DNA from: an uncultured Rhodothermaceae bacterium
Lineage (GTDB): Bacteria > Bacteroidota > Rhodothermia > Rhodothermales > Salinibacteraceae
Direction: 5' to 3'
Length of the DNA: 33,805 nucleotides
NCBI GenBank assembly: GCA_913056335.1
Contig: CAJXLX010000027.1
Coordinates: forward strand, 1-33,805
Made by a program: the position numbers and the translations under genes. The first letter of the stretch is position 1, and every line of letters begins with the position of its first letter. Below are positions 25,587 to 32,021 of this stretch, in pieces. The notes below the pieces were generated by a model. It made no database searches. It was not told the DNA's origin and saw only the letters and a list, made by a program, of their open reading frames with translations.

Positions 25587-26033
25587 TTAGGCAGGCGGCG
25601 TATCAGCGGTGTTGGTAAAGCCCTGCACGTACTGGTCCTCTAACTGGCGCATTGCAGCCTGGCCCTCTTCTGTCTTATCGGTATGACCAAGCAGATGGAG
25701 AACGCCGTGCACCGCATATCGGGCGATTTCGGCATCCACCGAGGTGTCGAACTCGCCATGACGCTCGCGGGCCGTCTCAACATCTACATACACTTCGCCC
25801 TCAAGCTCATCCGGCGCATCACTCAAGTTGAACGCAAGCACATCGGTGTTATAATCGTGGTCGAGGTACTGCACGTTCAGGGATCGGACCAGGGTGTGCG
25901 TGCCAAAGACAATAGTCAGGGCTTTGACGGACTGCTCGGACTGCTCCGCAATAACCTGGGTAAGCAGGCGACGTATTGCATCGGTAGAGATCGGAAGCGT
26001 ATCGAGTTCAGGGGCATGCTCAATAGAAATCAT
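25587..26033 (-). CDS. ybeY: YbeY, endoribonuclease for rRNA maturation and ribosome quality control
   Basis: 148 residues of the UPF0054 metal-dependent RNase family. The Zn-binding motif H109-G-V-L-H113-L-L-G-H117-T-D is present; the usual HGxLHLxGHDH is here GHTD, a small change outside the three His ligands. Upstream, SLNVQYLDHDYNTDVLAFNL and GEVYVDVETARE are family features. The protein processes 16S rRNA 3' ends and acts in 70S quality control. It is the downstream partner of the cold-shock gene (46-base gap), and hpf lies further downstream, so three ribosome or RNA-fitness genes are clustered. Start at 26033 fits the family N-terminus (MISIEHAPEL). Confidence 0.95.
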   Translation of the reverse strand: MISIEHAPELDTLPISTDAIRRLLTQVIAEQSEQSVKALTIVFGTHTLVRSLNVQYLDHDYNTDVLAFNLSDAPDELEGEVYVDVETARERHGEFDTSVDAEIARYAVHGVLHLLGHTDKTEEGQAAMRQLEDQYVQGFTNTADTPPA

Positions 26034-26079
26034 GCGGGATGCAGGTATGGGGGAAAGCGCAAAATGCCAACGTAATCGG

Positions 26080-26409
26080 CTACAGCGTTGACTCGGCAGG
26101 CGTTGAGGCGTCGCGTGGAATTGAGACGCTACTCGATGCAGGCGGTGAGTCTACTTTGCCATCGCCAGATACGGACGATTCCTTTTCGTGCTCCGATGGG
26201 TCACTCTCGGGATGCACAGAGACGGCATGCAAGCCCTTCGGGCCGTCGTTCAGTTCGAAATGAACGGATTGCCCGGTGTGTAGCGTTTTAAAATCGTCGT
26301 CAGATTTAATTTGTGAGTAGTGAACAAATACATCATCGCCGCCATCCGGGTGGTTGATAAACCCATATCCTTTTTTGGCGTCGAACCATTTTACAGTGCT
26401 TTGCTCCAT
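26080..26409 (-). CDS. Cold-shock domain protein with acidic Ser-rich tail
   Basis: 109 residues from the ATG at 26409; an in-frame ATG three codons upstream (26418) is possible. Residues 1-68 form a CspA-type OB fold that binds single-stranded RNA and DNA: RNP1 K13-G-Y-G-F-I18 and RNP2 V27-F-V-H-Y-S32. Residues 69-109 are a low-complexity acidic Ser/Pro tail (ESDPSEHEKESSVSGDGK...PASSSVS), absent from the classical 70-residue proteins. The tail may lower non-specific binding or recruit partners. It lies 46 bases before ybeY on the same strand. A consensus-like promoter and a leader of roughly 125 bases lie upstream, as is typical of cold-regulated csp genes. Confidence 0.92.
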   Translation of the reverse strand: MEQSTVKWFDAKKGYGFINHPDGGDDVFVHYSQIKSDDDFKTLHTGQSVHFELNDGPKGLHAVSVHPESDPSEHEKESSVSGDGKVDSPPASSSVSIPRDASTPAESTL

Positions 26410-26541
26410 ATTATCCATAATTGCGCAGCGGCTATCGTAAGACACATATAGCGGAGTGTACCCAAGTGTGCTGTGGAGTTCTGCAGGACAGTTACATTGC
26501 CTTACAGATCTTAGCAATACAACAAATGTGTACACGCTGCG

Positions 26542-26571
26542 AATATAGAGCTTAGGTATACATTCTGTCAA
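26542..26571 (-). promoter_or_regulatory. Promoter of the cold-shock gene
   Basis: On the minus strand TTGACA (26571-26566) and TATATT (26547-26542) are spaced by 18 bases, an excellent match to a housekeeping sigma-70 promoter. The transcript would start near 26535, giving a leader of about 125 bases. This is a different consensus from the candidate before actA. Both cannot be verified without data. Confidence 0.6.
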
Positions 26572-26700
26572 GTTTGCTGTGAAATGAGACGAACGGGGCG
26601 TGTCATGAACAGTCGACGTGCCGACATATGCGGCACGAGATTCGTTCAATACAGTGGCACACGTACGTTTAGCAAGGAGGCCGCGGCATCCCCCTGAGCC

Positions 26701-26722
26701 GCCTGTATGTTGAAATACAGGC
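26701..26722. terminator. Hairpin after the DUF2723 gene
   Basis: GCCTGTAT (26701-26708) and ATACAGGC (26715-26722) form a perfect 8-bp stem with loop GTTGAA. It lies about 30 bases after the DUF2723 stop on the minus strand. No T-run follows on that side, so a plain intrinsic terminator is uncertain. Confidence 0.45.
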
Positions 26723-26751
26723 CGTTCAGAGGGGCACGGCGCGATAGACCG

Positions 26752-29685
26752 TTACGGCTGTGGAGGGGCACCTGCTGGAGGAACGGCAGGGGCGGAAGCA
26801 GAATCGCCGTTGGTGCCCGGAAGCAGCCCTTCGGGATCGGGCGATGCCGAGTCGGTGAGGCCGTAGTCGCGCAGGATATCGATGGGAATGTCGTACGGAA
26901 GCGTGCGGCGCAGCTCCTCAAATCGCATGTCGAACTGTTCTACGCGATCGGGGCGGTTGGCTTCTTGGTAGCTCATGCGCACCGAGCCCGCAAATCGGAG
27001 GGCAAAGAGGAAATCTTGCGTGCTGCTGGCCTGCTGCAGCTCCTGGAAGACCATAGGCTCCATATCGGTCATGATCTCAGCCACGCGGTCGGTGGCGTCC
27101 ATAGATTCATACGCCTGCGCTGTAAGCACGTAGCTCTGCAGGTTTCCGGCAATAGTGCGAAAGGGCACCTGCTCCACAAAGTCGTCGAGGAAGGCACGAG
27201 CCTCCTCTTCGTGTCCGTTGGCGGCCCACTGTTCGGCAGCATGCGTTACAAACAGACGATAGCCATCGGCCATGCGGCGGGCATTCTCGTCGTAATAGAC
27301 ATCGGGATCCGCAAGGCCGCGGAAGCGGAAGTCCTGCATCCGGTCGATGGTGATGTCGGGCACCACGCGCCCGAAGCGTTGGTTGTGCTGTACAGGCACA
27401 ATGCGGTAGGCCTGGCCCTCAAGCTGCAGGTAATCGTCAAGGTTGAGGCGTCCGCTCTGTGCCACCGTAACGGCAAAGTAGACGGGACGCGCCCAGTCGT
27501 TCTCCGCATTGCTGCGAATGAGGTCGAAGACCGCAAGGTCGGCAATCTGCAGCATGTTGCTGCGTTCGTCGAAGGGGCGGCCCTCCAGCTGCCATTGTAG
27601 CGGACGGGATACGCGCGCCGAGTCAGAGTCGGCAACCGTACCGTTCTCGATGACAGCTTCTGAATCTACTGGAATCGAAACCGGCTGAGCGCGCCAAGCG
27701 CGGGGCCGCAGCTCTTCAACCTGTTCATCCGAAAACGAAAATGGAAGTGGCTCCGATTCGTGCGCCTGCTGGTTTTTGAGCTGCTTGATGTACCATGGCG
27801 TGTTTAGGAGCGAGAGGTTGACCACACGTACATCGCGGCGCACGCCTTCCACCTCTTGCAGGTACCACAGCGGAAAGGTGTCGTTGTCGCCGTTGGTAAA
27901 CAGGATTGCATTGGGGGCTACGCTGTTGAGCATGTTGTAGGCGTAGTCGCTGGGCAGATAGCGCCCCGACCGGTCGTGGCTGTCATAGTTTTGGTAGAGC
28001 ATCCAGCCCGGCACGGTAGCCAGTAGGAGCGCGCCTGCTGCGGCCAGTCCCAGCCATCGCTTCGACTTGGACCAGGTGCTGAAGAGGCTATCTTTGAGCA
28101 GGTGGAGCAGGCCGGTGGCCCCGAGGCCGACCCATATGCTGAAGGCAAAGAAGCTGCCCGCGTACGAGTAGTCGCGCTCGCGGGGCTGCATGGGCGTCTG
28201 GTTCAGATAGATGATGATGCCGATGCCCGTAATGAAGAACAGGAATGCCACGGCCGTGGCGCGGCGCCAGTCCCACGTAAAGTGGTAGAACGCGCCAAAG
28301 AGCCCCAAAAGGAGCGGAAGCGCGAAGTAGACGCTACGCCCAGCGCGCTCGCTGGGGGTGGCGGCATCGACAGTCGCCTCGTTAGCAATGTCGGGATCGA
28401 GGAAGGAGATGCCCGTGGCGGCAGGCGCGTCTTGCGTGTCGGCGGCCCGCCCGGCAAAGTTCCACAGGAAGTACCGGGTGTACATGTGCCCAATCTGGTA
28501 CCGCAGAAAGAAGTCCAGATCGGAGTTGTAGCGGTCGTAGACCTGGGTGTGGCGCGGGTTGGGCGACCAACGGCGGGGGAACAGCGCCTCTGCATCGCGC
28601 TCCACGCGTCCGGTTTCATCGTTGTAGGTCGACCCGCTGAGCAACGGGCGGTCGCCGTACTGCTCGCGCGACATGTACGAGACAAAGTTCTCCAGCGATG
28701 AGGGGTTGTTCTGGTCAATGGGCGGGTTAATCGAACTGCGAATGGGGATGAGGAAGTAGGAGGAGTACCCAATGAGCCCGAGTACTACATAGAGTACAAG
28801 CAGGTTAGCAACGCGCATCCGTTTGGTATGGGTGATGTAGAGCCCATAGACCAGTAGTGAGGCCATGATTGTAAGGACGAGGAACGGGGCCTGTGTGGCT
28901 TCCAGCACCGTCGGTAGGCCCTGAATAATCCCTGGATACAGCAGAAAAAAGATGCCCGATGCGATGCCTCCAGCCAGCGCCAGATACTGAAACCGCGTGC
29001 CCGCGCTCCAGTCGGGATTATCGTAGCGCTGGAAAAACACGATAAGCGCCACAAAGAAGAGCGAGAGCAGGCTGAGCAGGTGGATACCGATAGCGAGCCC
29101 GTACAGGTAGGCAACCACCAGCAGCCACCGCTCCGACGACGAGCCCAGGACGTGCTTTACGCCGCGTGCCAGGTCGCGGTCTTCGGCTTGCGCGTACTCG
29201 CTCCACTTTAGCGTAAGCCAGACGCAGAGCGTAGTAAAGAAGGTCGACAACGCATACGTCTCGGCCTCTACCGCGTTAAACCAGAACGAGTCCGACACCG
29301 CAAGCGTGAGCGCCCCCACGAGGCCGCCCACATAGGCGGTGACGCGCACACTGGGCGTCCATGTTGACTGCGGGCCGCGCCACTCGCGTATGAGCTGCAG
29401 CACGATGAGGTACGTCAGTGTCACCGCAGCGGCACTGGCGAGCACCGAGATCATGTTCATGGAGAGCGCCACGTACGAGGCGGGCACGAACATCGAAAAG
29501 AGGCGACCCACCAGCATGTAGAAGGGCGCCCCAGGCGGGTGCGGAATCTGGAGCGTGTTCGACACGGCAATGCGTTCGCCCGGATCCCAGAACGAGACGG
29601 TGGGGGCTACGGTGAGCGCATACAAGATCAGCGCGAAGGCGAAGAGAGCAGCCGGAAGATACCGGTCGAGGCGCGACCAATTCAT
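26752..29685 (-). CDS. DUF2723 family (GT117-like) large membrane glycosyltransferase-type protein
   Basis: 977 residues. DUF2723 proteins are multi-pass, Bacteroidota-centred proteins placed among GT-C-like glycosyltransferases; they are thought to transfer sugars from lipid carriers to exported proteins, but the exact reaction is not established here. The N-terminal half has about 12 or more helices. An acidic motif FWDPGE lies in the first external loop near residue 35, and WFNAVEAETYALSTFF is a hallmark. The C-terminal half, from about 570, is soluble and periplasmic, containing ILFTNGDNDTFPLWYLQEVE and VVNLSLLNTPWYIKQL. The tail is Ala/Pro-rich. It follows rsmI by 178 bases on the same strand. 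The C-terminal region may have TPR-like helices. Family assignment is firm, function weak. Confidence 0.9.
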   Translation of the reverse strand: MNWSRLDRYLPAALFAFALILYALTVAPTVSFWDPGERIAVSNTLQIPHPPGAPFYMLVGRLFSMFVPASYVALSMNMISVLASAAAVTLTYLIVLQLIREWRGPQSTWTPSVRVTAYVGGLVGALTLAVSDSFWFNAVEAETYALSTFFTTLCVWLTLKWSEYAQAEDRDLARGVKHVLGSSSERWLLVVAYLYGLAIGIHLLSLLSLFFVALIVFFQRYDNPDWSAGTRFQYLALAGGIASGIFFLLYPGIIQGLPTVLEATQAPFLVLTIMASLLVYGLYITHTKRMRVANLLVLYVVLGLIGYSSYFLIPIRSSINPPIDQNNPSSLENFVSYMSREQYGDRPLLSGSTYNDETGRVERDAEALFPRRWSPNPRHTQVYDRYNSDLDFFLRYQIGHMYTRYFLWNFAGRAADTQDAPAATGISFLDPDIANEATVDAATPSERAGRSVYFALPLLLGLFGAFYHFTWDWRRATAVAFLFFITGIGIIIYLNQTPMQPRERDYSYAGSFFAFSIWVGLGATGLLHLLKDSLFSTWSKSKRWLGLAAAGALLLATVPGWMLYQNYDSHDRSGRYLPSDYAYNMLNSVAPNAILFTNGDNDTFPLWYLQEVEGVRRDVRVVNLSLLNTPWYIKQLKNQQAHESEPLPFSFSDEQVEELRPRAWRAQPVSIPVDSEAVIENGTVADSDSARVSRPLQWQLEGRPFDERSNMLQIADLAVFDLIRSNAENDWARPVYFAVTVAQSGRLNLDDYLQLEGQAYRIVPVQHNQRFGRVVPDITIDRMQDFRFRGLADPDVYYDENARRMADGYRLFVTHAAEQWAANGHEEEARAFLDDFVEQVPFRTIAGNLQSYVLTAQAYESMDATDRVAEIMTDMEPMVFQELQQASSTQDFLFALRFAGSVRMSYQEANRPDRVEQFDMRFEELRRTLPYDIPIDILRDYGLTDSASPDPEGLLPGTNGDSASAPAVPPAGAPPQP

Positions 29686-29863
29686 GCAGGAGGACAGTAG
29701 CTACGAAATCAGAACAAAGAGAGGACCGCTCTTAGGCGATGCAAGAGCGGAAAGCAACATGCACGTCAATGCAGCCAACAGGCCACGGATCCAACAAACG
29801 AACAGATGCGCACGAATCGGATGCGCAGGTGATGCAAATCGGGCAAAGATTGCGGCATCCCCG

Positions 29864-30532
29864 TTAGGCTGCACCGTTGACGATGATGACGCACTCGCCT
29901 CGCACCTTCGATTCGCCCCCATAGTAGGAGCGCAGTTCCGTGAGGGTGCCGCGGCGCACCTCTTCGTGTATTTTGGTGATCTCGCGGGCCACAGCGGCCT
30001 GGCGGTCGGTGCCCAAGGCGGCGGCCAAGTCGCCAAGCGTACGCACCAGCCGGTATGGCGACTCGTAGAGGACGAGCGTGCGCGGCTCAGTCGATAGCGT
30101 TTCCAGACGCGTCTGGCGGCCCTTCTTCCGGGGCAAAAACCCCTCAAACACAAAGCGATCGGAGGGCAGTCCGCTTGCGGTAAGGGCAGGAACAAATGCG
30201 GTTGCTCCCGGAAGCGCCGACACAGGCACGCCGGCTTCGTGGCAGGCGCGGGCCAGGTAAAAACCCGGGTCGGAGATGCCCGGCGTGCCCGCATCGGTAA
30301 TCAGAGCAATGTCGTGCCCCACGCGCATCCGCTTTACCAGATGCGGCGTTTTGTCGTGTTCGTTATGGGCATGGAAGCTGGTGGTGGGCGTATCGATGGC
30401 ATAGTGGTTTAGCAGCACGCCCGAGGTGCGCGTGTCCTCGCAGGCAATGAGATCGGCCTGCTTCAGCGTATCGACCGCCCGGTATGTCATGTCGTCGAGG
30501 TTGCCGATGGGCGTAGGCACAAGGTACAGCAT
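29864..30532 (-). CDS. rsmI: 16S rRNA (cytidine-1402-2'-O)-methyltransferase
   Basis: 222 residues of the tetrapyrrole methylase fold. Signatures are LYLVPTPIGNLDDMTYRAVDTL, ACEDTRTSGVLL, ITDAGTPGISDPG, ALPGATAFVPALTASGLP, FEGFLPRKKGRQ and LVLYESPYRLVRTL. It is shorter than the E. coli protein (about 286) because it stops after the core at GECVIIVNGAA and lacks the small C-terminal helical domain, as is common in this part of the tree. It uses SAM to 2'-O-methylate C1402 near the decoding site. It lies between the small membrane gene upstream (85-base gap) and the DUF2723 gene. Confidence 0.95.
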   Translation of the reverse strand: MLYLVPTPIGNLDDMTYRAVDTLKQADLIACEDTRTSGVLLNHYAIDTPTTSFHAHNEHDKTPHLVKRMRVGHDIALITDAGTPGISDPGFYLARACHEAGVPVSALPGATAFVPALTASGLPSDRFVFEGFLPRKKGRQTRLETLSTEPRTLVLYESPYRLVRTLGDLAAALGTDRQAAVAREITKIHEEVRRGTLTELRSYYGGESKVRGECVIIVNGAA

Positions 30533-30617
30533 GCAGAGCAGACAAAGCGTAAGGGATGCGAAGCGGCACAGCCATCGAATAGCGGACGGGGCATCTGCCT
30601 GAGGCTGGCGTTACAAG

Positions 30618-31115
30618 CTACCAGTCGGAGCTTGTGCGTGATGGCGGGTCGGGGGGCGTGGGCAGGTCATCGTTATCATCGGCCCCAAAGAGCGAAGCCC
30701 CCACGGCCCCTCCGATGGCCCCGAACACGGCAAGCAAGACCGCCCCCATAATCATCGACACGATCAGCAGGCCCGTGCTGGGTTCTTGCATCATTTGGCC
30801 CTGTTGTTCCTGCATCATCTGCTGCATGTCAACCCCCATGAGAGATTGGATGACCGACTCCCCATCCAGATTCAACGGCTGCAAGATCCAGTCGAAGAGT
30901 GTGCTAAGCAGCGAGCCAACGAGGCCAGCGCCGGCGCCAAGGGTCGCGCCCTCGACCGGGTCGATGGAGCGATTGGCTGTGGTGATGTAGTGCCAGGCCG
31001 CTGTGCCGCCACCGAGCATAACGCCCAGGCAACACAGCACATTGATCAGCGAGAGATACGACGTGCTGAGCACGCCCGCAACGATACCGCCAATAAATAC
31101 AGATTGTAGGCGCAT
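30618..31115 (-). CDS. Unknown membrane protein with Met/Gln-rich loop
   Basis: 165 residues from the ATG at 31115 (31121 adds two residues). Three to four membrane segments: SVFIGGIVAGVLST, LINVLCCLGVMLGGGTAAW, ATLGAGAGLVGSLLSTLF and LIVSMIMGAVLLAVFGAIGGAVGASLFG. Between the last two, residues about 92-115 read MGVDMQQMMQEQQGQMMQEP, unusually rich in Met and Gln. The C-terminus is acidic and proline-rich. I do not recognise the family; glycine-rich paired segments suggest a small pore or fold like the DUF4199/YtxH-type small membrane proteins, but this is not strong enough to name. Its start lies close to the divergent DUF3177-like gene, with which it shares a 165-base promoter region. Confidence 0.7.
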   Translation of the reverse strand: MRLQSVFIGGIVAGVLSTSYLSLINVLCCLGVMLGGGTAAWHYITTANRSIDPVEGATLGAGAGLVGSLLSTLFDWILQPLNLDGESVIQSLMGVDMQQMMQEQQGQMMQEPSTGLLIVSMIMGAVLLAVFGAIGGAVGASLFGADDNDDLPTPPDPPSRTSSDW

Positions 31116-31213
31116 AGGCATAAAAAATAGGCCGATTTAGGCAAAGAGGCACAGGTAACCTACGAATCAGAACAATGAACCGAAACTGCAGGGCGTTTCA
31201 ATAGGTCTCGCAC

Positions 31214-31244
31214 CATCCGGAACAGTAGCGTGCCGGTTCGGATG
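31214..31244. other. Imperfect inverted repeat in the divergent gap before the DUF3177-like gene
   Basis: CATCCG-G-AAC (31214-31223) and GTT-CGGATG (31236-31244) are complementary over nine pairs with one bulged G. It lies 36 bases before the start at 31281 and 98 bases from the divergent start at 31115. It could be an operator shared by both genes. Confidence 0.4.
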
Positions 31245-31280
31245 CCATGCAAAATGTGTACTCATTAACCCCGACACAGC

Positions 31281-31859
31281 ATGACTCCATTGGATTGGGA
31301 ACGTGTGGCCTACGTTGAATTTGCGTTTGCCACGGTTACGCTCATTATCTTCCCACTGATCTTGTTGGCGGCCTCGGTGCGTGTACCGGCGGTGCGCATG
31401 CGGATGCTGGCGTACTGGCGGGCTGCCGCGCTGCTGGGCATTACGGTGTACCTGTGGATTGCTGAGATGACGATGGGGTTTATGACGAGTGTGGCGGCAC
31501 GCGTCATTGTGCCGTTGGTGCTGTGGCGGGGCGATATTGGTGCCACCTGGAAGCATCCGCTTCCTCCGGGCACGTCGTGGCAGGCGCGCATCTATCGCGT
31601 GTGGTGGTACTTTGTGGTGGTGTACTCAGTGGCCGGTGCTGTGTCTATGCTTCCGATGGTTGGCTGTGCCATTACCGGAGATGCCCCGGCTTCGTGCCAG
31701 GCCTGGTATGGTCCGCCGCAAGCCTACGCGTCGCTCTTCCACGAGGGGGCCGACTGGTGGATGCTGGGACGCTGGGCCTGGGTGGCACTTAGCGTGTACA
31801 GCTTGTATCTCATGGCTACGATGTACCGCCTGCGCCAGCGCACGGAAGACTCTGCATGA
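31281..31859 (+). CDS. DUF3177-like membrane protein
   Basis: 192 residues with about four membrane helices. The central stretch MLAYWRAAALLGITVYLWIAEMTMGFMTSVAARVIVPLVLW and the later CQAWYGPPQAYASLFHEGADW match, from memory, the pattern of DUF3177, best known from cyanobacteria (YWRvaSLL, ITVYLMIG, then a Cys-x-x-Trp near the end). Function unknown. Two Cys residues (in MVGCAITGDAPASC) would lie on the outside. It lies 162 bases ahead of ccmF on the same strand, so a link to cytochrome c maturation is possible but not shown. The start at 31281 is the first ATG in the frame. Confidence 0.65.
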   Translation: MTPLDWERVAYVEFAFATVTLIIFPLILLAASVRVPAVRMRMLAYWRAAALLGITVYLWIAEMTMGFMTSVAARVIVPLVLWRGDIGATWKHPLPPGTSWQARIYRVWWYFVVVYSVAGAVSMLPMVGCAITGDAPASCQAWYGPPQAYASLFHEGADWWMLGRWAWVALSVYSLYLMATMYRLRQRTEDSA

Positions 31860-32021
31860 AACAGATACACCATGCTCATGCACACATGGTAACTCGTGCG
31901 CAAATTAACATGAATCAGGCCCCGCAGCTCTGCTGAAGCATGCTGTAGCAGGAACCGAAAGGCGCGCGGCACCTTGGATCACACAAGCCGAGCCTCCCCC
32001 TTTCTCGATGGTCGTCTACTC

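Larger units (their letters stand above)
26410..26751. other. 342-base gap between the csp gene and the DUF2723 gene
   Basis: Contains the csp promoter and leader, the 7-bp complementary pair at 26424-26430 and 26535-26541, and a hairpin at 26701-26722 next to the end of the DUF2723 gene. The remaining sequence (about 26575-26700) holds nothing recognised. The reading frame that continues upstream of the csp gene is not convincing as protein. Confidence 0.5.

Noticed and set aside
26410-26649. N-terminal extension of the cold-shock gene frame
   Set aside because: The added 77-80 residues look random, and a consensus promoter lies inside this stretch.
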